From NCBI GenBank assembly GCA_905221605.1, contig CAJNDS010002161.1, positions 392,033 through 456,032 of the forward strand: a stretch of 64,000 bases of DNA. Direction: 5' to 3'. Positions 13,201 to 26,480 of the stretch are shown here, piece by piece. Made by a program: the position numbers and the translations under genes. Each line of letters opens with the position of its first letter. Positions within the stretch are counted from its first letter, which is position 1. The DNA is from Symbiodinium natans. Taxonomy: Eukaryota; Sar; Dinophyceae; Suessiales; Symbiodiniaceae. Below the pieces are notes generated by a model. It saw only the letters and a list, made by a program, of their open reading frames with translations, was not told the DNA's origin and did not search any database.

Positions 13201-16200
13201 AGGTAGTGCCAGCAGGAAGGGGTGTTAGGAATCTCGGCTTCTTGCGTTCCGACTGAAACACCACCGCCCTACTTTGTCTCGAGTCTGCAGAGGAAGCCAC
13301 TGGAACCGAGAGCTTGCGATCACCCCTGAGCTGACGTTAATGTTAGACCCAGATTAGTGGGGGCCTCCTCTTTAAAGTCAATTTGGCCGAATTATTCAGG
13401 ATCTCGTCGTGACTGTTGGCGGGGTCCTCTTTAACGTCAAACCGTCCGGGCGCCGTAAGAAAATTCCACGTGGCGCGCCTTTAAAAAAGATAACCGGGCA
13501 TCGCTGCCCCTTTGAAACCTATCTAAACTCCTCCCTATTGATATCATATAAGCACCCGGGGCCGTGTAATCAGGCTCCCATCCACGCCTCGACTGTTCAG
13601 GGGGGTGGGGGGGGGGCCCCCCACACTAATCAGGGTCCAACATTACGCATCTCAAAATGAAGAGACAGCCCGAAATCATGTAACAAAGGGTCGCAACTTC
13701 TGAAACAACGTCCCCCCCCCCCCCCCCCGCCCCTGCCGCATGTGTGCGTGATGATATCTTGAGCAGGGTCTGAGTTAACTATACAGTAATTGTGCGTTGC
13801 TCTGCTGCTGACTTCCAAAATCCCAGGAGGCCCTAGACCCTAAACTTCCTGCCTTAAGCCCTAAACCCCACAAAGGCCATCACGACCATCTCAGAATACT
13901 GCAGCAAGGTGGACGCCCAAACTGCAAACCCAGGCACGCTGATGACTGCGCTGAAGGAGATCGCAGTCGGCTTCCCCAGGGACGCTTCGAGCTCGCCCAA
14001 CAAGGCGAGGGCGTACTCCCACTTCGCGGCCTGACACCGCCACCCCCCCCCCCCCCACCTTTCCCCTCCCTTCGAGGGTGTTATTCGGGTGCCCCGCCCT
14101 AGACATTGAAAGCCCCAAAGCCCCCCAAAAACTGATGAACTCCTGTACACCCCTAAGGCAAGAGACCCAGCTGTCAGGCAATGTCTTGGATTTGGGGTTT
14201 AAGGCAGTTTAAAGGCTTAGGGTGGAGAGTTGAGGGTTGAGTTGGTTAGGGGTATAAGATGTCGGGTTTCGGGTCCATAGGGTCTATAGGGTTTAGGCTT
14301 AAGGTTCAGCATGCGCCGGGTTTAGTGACAAGCCCTGCATGCCGCAAGAGCAGGGTCTCCTTCTCGCAGGCGCTCATTGCGGCGTTGCAGGTCACTGCCG
14401 TAGCTTGCACGCGCCGGCGCGTCAGCGCATCGAGGAGAGAGAGCGCCCGCTCCCACTGCTGGGACTTCTCCTGCTTTTGGGGTTGCTATAGGCCAGGTTA
14501 GGCCTGAAAATCCTCTGAAAAAAATGTGCTTATAAACACCACCCTCTTAAACCCAATAAGGCTACCTTGACAATATCCCCGCGTCCCAAAAGAAGGGGAG
14601 GGCCCCCCCCCCCCCCCCCCGAACCGGCAGCTGCCAACCGTCTCCTGGGCACTGATGGCAGCGTTGTAGGTGATGGTGCTAGGCTGGACCATGTCTGTGT
14701 CCAGGCTCATGAGAACTGCCAAAGCCTGCTGCCACTCGCCCGCATGCCTGGGCCGGTTCTCTGAAGCTTTCTAGGGCGTACTTAACTACATTTATTGGTA
14801 CTGTGGGTAGTTTATGGAAGCATTTTAGGGGATCCTATTTGGGAATAAGGCTCCTGTGTTGCTTAGGTTTAAGGGTTGCCTTCATCGCAGAAAAAACATG
14901 TCAGGGTTCAGGGTTTAGGTTTAGGGTTTAGGGTTTAGGGTTTAGGGTTTAGGGTTTAGGGTTTAGGGTTTAGGGTTTAGGGTTTAGGGTTTAGGGTTTA
15001 GGGTTTTGGGTTCAGCGTTTATTTTGGGTTTAGGTCCAGGGTTCCCACAAGCACTGATCACGGCGTTGTAGGAGATGGTGTCAGGCCGCAATGTGGCTGT
15101 CTGAACATCCCTGCGCAAGAGGCACCTGGGATGCACCAACTACGTTTAGGGTTTAGGGTTTAGGGTTTAGGGTTGTAGGGCTTTAGGGTTTAGGGTTTTA
15201 GGGAATATCGGGTTTACAGGGTCTAGAGGGTTGATCAGGATTATAGGCTTTAGGTTGTCAGGGTCTCTCTAGATTTCATCTTTGGATGTTCTCCCCCTCC
15301 TCCTCCTCCTCCCAACTACGAGCCCACCTGGGAGATTTCTATGCCATGATCCTTGCTTCCAATAGTGCGGAGCACGATTCTGAGCATAGACGTACTCCAA
15401 AAGGGACCACAATTGCGAGAACTGGCCTGCATGGGTTGATTCATAAACCCCTGAACCCTAAACCCTAGACCCTAGACCCTAAACTCTATTGACCCGAGAC
15501 TTAACCCTACCCCCCCCCCCCCCCTCCGCGGCCCCCTAACTGAATCTTAGGTGCATGGCCCGCTGCCACTCCGAAGATTTCTCACACGCGCTCATGGCCG
15601 CATTGAAGGCGACCAGCGCCGGCTCTCCCTGCAAAGACTCGGACAGCAGCACCAGGGCTGTCTGCCACAGCCTAACAGGACTTCCTACACAGGGAGCTTG
15701 AGTCAGCTTGAGGGTTTAGGGTTTAGGGCTTCGGGTCTCAGGGTTCGCTTTGGTAAAGAGCTGCTCCCCTTGCCTTCCCAGACCCCTGGGAGGATCCAAT
15801 ATGTAGATGCCCTTGAGCTGGGACCCTGCACCCTAAACCCTGAACCCTCGAACCCCTAAAACCCCTAAACCCCTCAACCTCAACCCCTAAACCCTAAACC
15901 CTTGAACCCCTAAGGCCTGTCGCAGGCGGTGATGGCGGCGCTGAGGGCAGCGGCGTCCGGGGGCAGCTGCGTGGCGTGGAGCTCTGCTAGGAGGTGAAGG
16001 GCCTGGAGGGCACTTGTGGGGTTTGGGGTTTTTGGGGTTTAGGGTTGAGGGTTTAGGGTTTAGGGCTTAGGGTTTGGGGTTTGGGGTTTTGGGGTTTAGG
16101 GTTGAGGGGGGGTTCCGGGCTTTTTCGGTTTAGGGTTTGTGGCTTTGAGGTTTTGAGTTTAGGGGCCTAGCTGCCCCGAAAGCCCAAAACCCTACATGTG

Positions 16201-19200
16201 TGTTTGGCTCTTTCTTGCTGCAGGATTCAAAACCCTAGACCCCCTAAACCCTAAACCCTAAACCCTAAACCCTAAACATCCTAGCAGGTGCAACTTCACA
16301 TTGGCACGGCACTGAGTCGAGACCAAAAGCCCGCCACAAGACACGGGTGAAGCCTCGCACCCTCGACTTCTTACGTGTCCCCCCTAAACCCTATAAACCC
16401 TATAAACCCTATAAACCCTATAAACCCTATAAACCTTATAAACCCTATAAACCCTATAAACCCTATAAACCCTATAAACCCTATAAACCCTATAAACCCT
16501 GTAAACAATACCATATAACCACTTTAAACCTGATAAACCCTACAACCCCTATAAAGCCTGTAAACCCGATAAGCCCTATGAACCCTATAAACCCTACACA
16601 ACCCTATAAACCCTATACATCCCAAACAGGACTATAAACCCTACGCACCCCAAACAAACCCTACAAGCCCAATAAACCCCAAGCAGCCCTACAAACCCCC
16701 TAGGCCCGATACACCCAACAAAGGGCCCATAAACCCTGCAAACCCTATACACCCAAGAGAGGGCTACAAACCCTGTAAGCCCTATACACCCAAAAAATTG
16801 GCCCATAAACCTACAAACCCTAAACCCTAAACCCTACAAACCCTATAAATGGCATCTTGAAGCCCGGAGCATGTCGCATGCCCAGGGGCTGTCTGCCACT
16901 CCCCCGAGCGGCCGCAGAGGGTCAGAACCACGTGGTAGGTCCTGGGGGGGGGGGGGGGACCCTAAGCCCCAAACTCCCAAAGCCCCTAAACCCTAGCCCT
17001 AAACCCTAAACCCTAAACCCTAAGCCTAAGCCCTAAACTCCAGACCCTAAACCCTAGCAGGGTTTAGGAGGTCATGGGGGTTCAGGGACTAAGCGCTGTT
17101 AAGCCCCGAAGCCCGGAAACCGCCACAGAAGCCCAACCCTGAACCCTAAACCCTAAACCCTAAACCCGAAATCCCTTATATCCCCGGCTAGCATGGACTC
17201 CCCCCCAACTACCCCAATAATCGGGGCTCTTACTCGAAGGCACTTGAAGTCTGAGGATAGTTTTGCAGTACAGCGCTAACACCTTCAAACCCTAAACCCT
17301 AAACCCTAAACCCCCTGAGCCCGAAGCCCAGAAACATCGGACTTTGGCTCGGTCCTGCGGTTGGTTCACCAGCCCCTTTTGGGCCGGAGACTGCGTAGCC
17401 CTTTGGGCCGAGATACACCCAGAGGATCCGCGTACTCCTACAACCCCCCTAAACCCTAAACCCTAAACCCTAAACCCTAAACCCTAAACCCTAAACCCTA
17501 AACCCTAAACCCTAAACCCTAAACCCTAAACCCTAAACTTGAAGGAAGTATCCACCATTTAGGCATGTGGATCCTTTGGGACACGTGAGCTCCTGGGCTT
17601 CCCTGAAGGGCTTCGGAGCTGAGGTTAGGGTTTAGGGTTTAGGGTTTAGGGTTTAGGGTTTAGGGTTTAGGGTTTAGGGTTTAGGGTTTAGGGTTTAGGG
17701 TTTAGGGTTTAGGGTTTACGGTTTAGGGTTTAGGGTTTAGGGTTTAGGGTTTAGGGTTAGGGGATAGGGGTTAATTAGGGTTTAGGGTTTAGGGTTTAGG
17801 GTTAGGGGTTAGGGGTTAGGGGTTAATTAGGGTTTAGGGATTTAGGGTTTAGGGCTTTGGGTTGTGGGTTTTGAGTTTAGCAAAGGGCTTAGGGTGTATA
17901 ACTTAGTTTAGGGTTACGTAGGGTTTGGGGATCTTCGGGTATGGGGGCCCAGGATTTGGCGCTCTGTGCACCTGTAGGGATCATCGTCATAGGAGTAAAC
18001 CCTAAACCCTAAACCGATCAGGTTTGCGTTTAGAGGGTTGAGGGTTTTCGTGGGCTGCGGTTGCCGATTCAGGGGCTAGGGCCCAACCCTAACCCTAAAC
18101 CCTAAACCCTAAACCCTAAACCCTAAACCCTAAACCCTAAACCCTCAACCCTAAACCCTAAACCCTAAAGGCTGTTGGGGGCTGAAGGGAGTTCGGGCCA
18201 CGCGGCCCACCGTGGCCCAGGGAGCCGCCATTAAAGCGAAAGAACAACTCCCTCCCGGTTCAGCGGTGGAGTGAAGGAGTCAGTAAGGGTTTAGAGTTGA
18301 GGGTTTAGGGTTTAGGGTTGAGGGTTTCGGGTTTAGGGTTAGAGTTAGGGTACCCCTTCTGACCTTGCATGGTGTCTATGTGGTCTATGGTAGCCTCCCT
18401 CAACCCTAGACCCTAAACCCTAAACTCTAAATACCCTAAATACCCTAAATACCCTAAATACCCTAAACCTTAAACCCTAAACCCTACATGCCCTAAACCC
18501 TAAACCCCACTCCACCATCAGAGCCACACGACTCAGGATGGCATGATGGTCCCAAAGACCACGATCTTTGAGTGCCCCGGTGGAGGTGGCACGCACCTGG
18601 GGGGCGGGGGGGGGGGGGACTCAATTGTGTAGGCAGGGTTTAGGGTTTAGGGTTTAGGGTTTAGGGTTTAGGGTTTAGGGTTCAGGGTTCAGGGTTCAAG
18701 GTTTAGGGGGGGTTGTAGGAGTAAACTGACATGCCCTAGGAGTTGGATCATGTTTGCATTCTCGGCACAAACAAACAGGCATTTTGGCCGGTACAAATGT
18801 GGTGTTTAGCCAAAATTCTTCTGTCATGGTCAAGCTGCAGGCTAGTCTGGGTGGGGTCAAGGGTTGTCAGGCGAAAGGTTTAGGGCTTTGCGGCTTACAG
18901 GCCCTAAACCCTAAACCCTAAACCCTAAACCCTAAACCCTAAACCCTAAAGATGTTAAAGGGTTGACTCTGCATCTACGAAGGCAGCCGGGGGCTCTCTG
19001 CCTCCCATCCCAGGGGCTGCTGAGAATGAACTATAAAATAGCTTGATGCCAAGGGGGCAAGGGTTTGGTTTTAGGGTTTAGGGTTTAGGGTTTAGGGTTT
19101 AGGGTTTAGGGTTTAGGGTTTAGGGTTTAGGGTTTAGGGTTTGGGGTTTAGGGTTTAGGGTTTAGGGTTTAGGGTTTAGGGTTTAGGGTCCTAGGGTCCT

Positions 19201-22200
19201 AGGGTCCTAGGGTCCTGGGGTCCTAGGGGTCCTGGGGGTCCTAGGGTCCTAGCGTCCTAGCGTCCTAGGGTCCTATAGCATCTAGGGTCTAGGGGGTCTA
19301 AACCCCAAACCCTGAACCCTAAACCCCTTGGTACACAGGTCGGGCTGAGGACTGAGGGCTTAGGCGTTGCGGAGTCCGTCCATAGAGGGGCTAAGTCCGA
19401 AACCCCAACACCCCAACCCCCAAAAGGCCGTTTGTAAACCCAAACCCTTGAACCCGAAAGCCGAATCTTTCCACCCACGAAGTGAGTGCAGCCCCGGGCA
19501 CTTCTCAACAAAGACGTAGATGTAGAGCAGAAGAACGAGGAAGCTGGCGCTGAGATTCCTATGCGCTTAGGGTTTAGGGTTTAGGGTTTAGGGTTTAGGG
19601 TTTAGGGTTTAGGGTTGCCGGCCCACTATCATTGACAAGGTTTAAGGTCTGGCGTCCAATGTTGAACACTTAGAAGGGGCAGGTTTTTAATACGAGCCAT
19701 CTACTTGCTGCGGCATGCCGGCAACAGGCTGAGATATGCTGAGGTCGTGTGCACGGGCTTTCAGCAAGGTAACCATCGGAAGCAACTTCTAAACCCTAAG
19801 CCCTGACACCCTCAAATCCCAGAAATCCCCTAAACCCTAAACCCTAAACCCTAAACGGGGGGGCTCTCAGCACAAAAGCAGCAGGGCTGTTGGGAGCACA
19901 AGGCTAATTGATCTAGGAAGAGCCAGGTGGAGGTGGTTTAGCTCCTCAAGGAGTTCTATGGGTTTCGGGTTTAGAGTTTAGGGGTTAAGGGAGTTATCCA
20001 TTTTTTGTAAACTCTCCTACCGACAAGTACCCCGAACAAAGTGCTGCCAAGAGGTCAGCACCGCGTACCAGGTGGCACCATAGAGATTGATGTCGAAAAC
20101 GCAGATCAGGACGCACGGAATATCCTCAAGCGAATTCCAAAGTCTGCTTTGAAACATCCCCACTCATCAGCGATACGCGAAGCAAAACCCCAACAACTGA
20201 AATACTATACCCTAAACCCTAAACCCTAAACCCTAAACCCTAAACCCTGAACCCTGAACCCTAAACCCTAAACCCTAAACCCTTAACCTAAACCCTAAAC
20301 CCTAAACCCTAAACCCTAAACCCTAAACCCTAAACCTTTAAGTTATGCCCACGCCAGTCTCCTGCACGAATCGTAGCATGTCACCGTAGGCGCTTTTGCC
20401 ACGGAATTCCGTGAGCTCTTTCATCCTCGTCTGGGACAAGCAGCAGGCAACCTGGGATTCGAGCCCAGGAGCCGAAGTATTCGGGTTTAGGGTTTAGGGT
20501 TTAGGGTTTAGGGTTTAGGGTTTAGGGTTTCGGGGCCCATCATGTAACAAACTGCCCATGCTAGTGCAGGAACCAACGAGCTGGGAAGCCAAGACCCGCC
20601 ATGAACCAAAGGAGGTTTAGGGTTTAGGGTTTAGGGTTTAGGGTTTAGGGTTTAGGGTTTAGGGTCTAGGGCTTAGGGTTTAGGGTTTAGGATTTAGGGG
20701 CCGTCAAATGCTGTGCAAACCTTAATTAAACCCAAGTCTAGACCCAAAAGTAACCTAGGAATGAGACTGCCCTTCCTTTCTGGTTTAAAGGGGATTGTAA
20801 GGGAACCTAAACCTACTCAAATGAAAATAAGGGCCTACTCTGGGCAACAGAAATCCGACTTCTACTGCAAGCCCAGGGACGCAGAACCCAACTCCCGGAA
20901 TTTCGAGGCCGGCAGAGTATTGATTTATGCCTTTGCCGCAGATCATGAAGATGAAGCAAAGAGCCTTAGGACTCGGGGCTTTAGGGTTCAAAGGTTTCAG
21001 GGCTTCTGGGTATCATGGCTGAAGGACTTAGAGGTTGAGAAGTTAGGTAGGGTTTAGGGTTTAGGGTTTAGGGTTTAGGGTTTAGGGTTTAGGGTTTAGG
21101 GTTTAGGGTTTAGGGTTTAGGGTTTAGGGTTTAGGGTTTAGGGTTTAGGGTTTAGGGTTTGGGGTTTAGGGCTCAGGGTTTGAGGGCTTTCGGGTTTAGG
21201 GTTTCCTTTCTTGCTTAGGACCTGCCAACGTGGATGTTCTTTGGGAAGAAAGGCCTCCTGCAAACTGGGATTTTTTCACATCCGAGGAATGGAAATGTGC
21301 TTAGGCTTGTAGGGTTTAGGGTTTCGGGTGTAGAGATGCAGACAAAGGGGCCAAGGGGCTCCGAAACCTGCTCATCAGTTCCAGCCTCTACTATTCTTTC
21401 GAGGCGGCCGCAGAGAAACCATAATCTGTCGACCCTGACCAGACTACAACTCAAGCCTCAAGATCTTCAGAACTTGCAAGGTAGTACCTTCTAAGGTAGT
21501 ACACTAAAGACCGCATGCGTGAACCTCAGCCAACCCCAACAAGAACTCGAGTCTTGCGGTGGAGCTTAGAGGGTGCAAAAGGTTGAGTCTCAGACCAGCG
21601 AGCAAAATGCCAAACCCATACCCGGAACCCTAAACCCTAAATCCCTAAACCCTAAATCCCGAAACCCTACACCCGAAACCCTAAACTCTAAACCCGAAAC
21701 CCTAAACCCTAAACCCTAAACTCCCCCACGAACATCCCGAAGCGAAGAGTTGAGACAGTCGCGAGGCCAAGGCCCCCAAGGCCAAGAAGACCGCGCAGAG
21801 GATGTTAACAGCCAGCTGCCTTAAGATTTAGGGTTTAGGATTTGGTGTTTAGGGTTTAGGGTTTAGGATTTAGGATTCCGGGTTGAGGATTTAGGGTTGA
21901 GAGTTTACGGCTTAGGATTTGGGGTTCAGGGTTTCGCTGGCTTGGGAGGCGTGACTTCTGCCCCAACCTCCCGCATCTTAACGGGCGCAAAGACTGAAGT
22001 CTGACTCCTTGAAGATATAGTCAAGTACGAACACAAACTCTGCAAGAAAGAGCAACCATGACACAGGCCTGACCGATACACAACACTGACTTGCAAGCTT
22101 CCCAAGTAACCTAACCTAGCCTCTACCGACAATGAAAGACGTAGTTGGCGCTCGGAGCTCGTGTGTTTTTTCTCACCGCTGCCCCCGAATTTCTACATGA

Positions 22201-25200
22201 GCAGCATGTATATAAAATACACGAACCCCCATGATACATACAAATGGCCCCTACAGTACATCTAGTGAAAAGAAGCACATCTATTGAAAAGACGGCTGCT
22301 TCTTCCGGGCTGAGAATGCGAACTAGACTCCACAGTACCTTTGAGGATTAGCCCAACTAAATCCTAAACCCTATAAATTGGGGATCCCTTCTAACACGTT
22401 CTCTTTATCGGATTTGGGGAACCAAGTTGGCTACCATTGCCAAGCCTGGTTAACTCCTATTGTTGGCGAGTTAACCCTAAATCCTGGGCCTGGTTAACTC
22501 CTATTTTGGGCCAAGTTGACTCTTACCCCTGGGCCTGGTTCACAACCAATCCGCGGGCCCTTAACCCGTCGCCCATAAACCTAAGGCTAAGTCTAAGACC
22601 AAACCCCTGCCCAAACCCCAGCCCTGGCGTGCCTCAGCGATCCGATCAGCAGCATCAGTGAATAGATTTTTGCTGAAGCTGAGTGGGGCTTCGAGATTGT
22701 GTTGAGGGCATGTTTCGCCCGGCAGGCCACTTTCGGGCCACATGGCTAAGTACCACGGTATGGTATGGTATGGTATGGTCCCATACAACATCGTATGGTC
22801 TGGCATGGTAAGATGAAAAGATACGACAGGTTTCTGTACAAAGCTCGCAAACATATCACATCGACGTGTGACATAAGCGGCTGGGAACTCGGCAAGCACA
22901 GCCACGCCCTGAGGACCTCAAGGCCTCTGAAACACCCTGAGCAACCCTAAACCCAAAAGACTCAAGGCTAAACCTAAACCCAAAACCCTAAACGGTTTAG
23001 GGTTTCGGCGGTTTAGGGTTTAAAGTTTAGGGTTTAGGGTTTAGGCTAAACCCTAAACCGTTTCTAAGCCCTGCCTAAACTATTAACTTGAAAGTCTAAA
23101 CCCTAAAGCCTTAAAACCTAACCCTTAAACCCTAAACCCTAAAGCCTGAACCCTACACCCTAAGTCAAAACTCCACCACCAAGACCTGGTTAAGAGGGGG
23201 GGAGGCTTGGGCTCTGGCCTCGGCTTGCAAAGTTGCTGGCACATCCCCTGCAAATATGTTACAACGCCAGTCCCAGTAAAACTATGTGCACGAAAATGCG
23301 AAGCGAGCAAAAGGTCAACCTGCTGTATTCCCCTCTCCACTCGCAGAGTGAAGCTCACTTGGTGCTTCCCTTCAGGGCGGCGGCCCTCTTGGACAGAGCC
23401 GGTTCAGCAAGGATCTTCTTTTTCTCCAAGATGTTCTGGCACCTGCTGACCAGCCCAAGCCGGGTTTCACCTGGTTGCAAGGTCCGAGTCAATGCTTGAG
23501 CCAAGGTCATGCTTCCATTCATGTACCGGACGGTTGCCATAGTGGCTTTGCCAGACTGGTTGTCCTGAGCCACTGCACCGTTGACTGCTTGGAAGTCCCT
23601 GACGTCAACCAAGGTAGCCGCAATCAGAGAACTGGTAACTTCAGTCATCCAATCGCTCACTGGCACCAGCTTCAAGTCACTCAAGAAGGAAGCACTTTCT
23701 GAAAGAATGCGATCGGCCCGAGTACCTGAATGAACGAGCTTTTGCATATTCGAATCGTTTGCTAAGTCCGAGATGGCCTGCTTGTCCAAAGGGTCTGACT
23801 GGAAGATGGCCACAGCATCCTGCACGGTCATCAGGTCTGTGTAGAAGCCCTTGACACTCGAGACGAGGCTTTCGATGTCGTTGGCCATAACCGCCACGAT
23901 GTCGCCGCACGATTCCCGCATGGTCTTTTGAAGGGCCTTGTAGAAAGCACTGACACCATCCATGTTGCCTGTGAGGGCGACAGCCTGGACAAGCATCTCG
24001 TCGAAATGCTTGGAGGCCGACGCGAGCTTGCCGAAAACGAACTGACAGCCAAGCAGCCGAGATGTTTTGGTGTCCCACTGGATGGGGGACTCCTTCTTGG
24101 CCTGCATGGTCGCGAGCAGCATGTCCTTCCAGAGCTTTGCGCCCTTACATTCCTTCAGTTTGTTCACACAAACCATGACATACTTCGCAACTCGCAAAAG
24201 AGCACCGACTATGCAAAGGAAGGCAGCGTGCACCTGCACATTTGTTTGGCCATCCGGGCCATCCAGTTTGAGTGCAACCTTGCTCCCACCGAAGTACTTG
24301 AAATAGGAAGAAAAGGCGAAGAACCAGTCGAGGTCCTGCTTGGTCTCTGAAGAGTCCTCGGCATGGATCTCCAAGACTCCAAGAACCTCCTCTCGAAGTG
24401 TGCCCTGGACCATGTCGTCTGTGACTTCAGGCTCGAGCAGCTTGCCTGCAAAGCTGGCGAACGTGGAGCTGACCTGAGCGAGCCACCTCTCGAGGCACAG
24501 CTGCATAGCCCCAGCAAGATTGTCCAAGGCCTTGTCCAAGAAGGGAACTGTCGATGCTAGCTGCTTCCTGGCCTCCTTGTCGTTTAGCTTGCCGAAGAGC
24601 TTGGCAACCTGGGGCTCGGAGATGAGGTCCTCGTTGACATCCTCAGTGAGAACTTTCGTGATGACCTGGAAAGCATCCTTCAACACACTCATGTATGCCT
24701 TGACGACTGAGATCTCCTGCTCCAAGCTTTCTGCCAAAGACTTGCCGAGAAGCTTGGCAAGGGGAACCTTTGCCAGTGGATGAAAGCCACCCATTTGACC
24801 GATCATCTCGAACAACACCGGGCCATCGGCTCCCAATGAACCCTTCGCCCAAATTTGCATGTGGCGCAGAAGGGGTTCGCCAAACTGCTTTGCATACTTT
24901 GCACGAACAACGGACATCAAAGCTCCATACAGCTCGTCGACTTTGGCACTGACTAGCTTGACAGCATCCTGCGAACTTGCCAGGAGTTCCTCGCTGGCCT
25001 TCTCCCTGAAGCCCAAAAACTTGGCCGTCATCTCCACGAACTTCGCTTGCCCGGGGATGACAATATCCCACTCGCCACCATCCCTCTGCTTCAGGAGGAC
25101 CTCAGCATCAAAGTTTCTCATGCCTTGGGCAAGATTGACGGCTGAGTCGATGTCAAGCGCAAGCAGGAGGTCAGAGCGATGCTGCTGCACGAGCTGCGAA

Positions 25201-26429
25201 ACCCGAGAGCAAATCTCAACCCCCACAGGGCTCATTGCCACGGCAGTGTACAAGGGACCACTTCTGGCTTTCGTGAGGCTAGTTCTGGCATTCTCCAGCT
25301 GCTCGCAGGCGGCTGAATCAAGACCATGTGGCTGCAAGGTCGCTGCCACCAGGTTTGCTACCTTGTTGATGTCCTCCACGATGAGGCACTTGGCTTCCGA
25401 AAGCTGGCTCTGCAAGGACGAAGCCTTCCAGATGGTCAGGAAATCCGAAATGTCTTTGATCGTGGCGTTGACGATGTTCTTCTTCTCCATTTGCGCCAGC
25501 TCCGGTTCTTTCGCCTTCGGCACCACGGACGTCATGAAGAGCTGTGTCAAGCAAGCTCCAAGACACGCGCACTGAAAGTCGCGAACTTCAGCAGGAACCT
25601 CCTCGCCTGCAGAGTCGGATGCGGGCATGAGCGAACTGACACCATCGGGGAATTCCGTCTTGAACTTCGTATCCAGAAACTTGCACACTTGCTCAAAGTG
25701 CCGCAACTGCATGTGCTCTTCAGCTGCCCGACGACAGATGACGCTCGTGATGTTCTTAGGCAGCTGGACACCCACCGCCTCCAAAGCACGAGCCCGCTGC
25801 GATAAGGTCGCTGGGCTTGCCTCCAAGAAAACAAATCAAGAAACGACAACTAAACGAAAAGCAAGCTTAGAAAAAAATGAGATGCCTGGCCTCGGTGTCC
25901 TGCAGGGCTTCAAGGAAGTCAGCAGACAGCTCCATATTTCGAAACTCGGTCTTCAAGTCGTCCCAGACTTTGGCAGCTCGTGAACCAGGGCCGTGGGCTC
26001 GAATGGATTCCATGTAGAGGCCTGTCAACTCCTCAGTCAATCTGGACTGCACCTTCTCCTTCATGGATACGGCCCTGGTGAACGGAAAGCGTGTCACTAG
26101 TGGGTCCTGAAGGGAGACACGAAGTTGCTGAGCTTGAAGTACCATGGCCTCGCTCTTCTCCAGCTCACGGCTCTCGTTGCACTTCTTCCTACCAATCTTT
26201 GGGAGCCCAAGCTGTGCAAAGCCCAGCCCTGCTGGCTCCTCTGGGTTGACTCTGGGGGCACCCTCGTTGTGAGTGCACTCGTTGCGGGATGACCGGGCTG
26301 TCCTGGCTCGCTTGGACCTGGCCGGTCTATCTTCGTCGTCCGACTCCTTGGCTGGCTTCGAGTTGCCGGTGCCTGACATGTTGTTTGGAATTTACAAACC
26401 CATCAACTTTTGTTCTCCTATTCCCAGCC

Positions 26430-26480
<51 letters not shown>

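Larger units (their letters stand above)
7256..16889. repeat. Intronic telomere arrays between exons 45 and 29
   Basis: Most of the intron sequence here is TTTAGGG or CCCTAAA arrays, with diverged forms, poly-C/G runs (12645-12658, 13590-13620, 13713-13728, 14042-14056, 14604-14620) and AT microsatellites (9361-9386, 11755-11850). Typical order on the plus strand within an intron is TTTAGGG at the low end and CCCTAAA at the high end. Confidence 0.85.

Noticed and set aside
16347-16637. Lys-Pro-Tyr repeat protein
   Set aside because: It is the CCCTATAAA nonamer array read in one frame.
25318-25805. Long frames antisense to the 984-residue gene
   Set aside because: They are shadows of the minus-strand gene, whose frame runs uninterrupted for over 2.4 kb.
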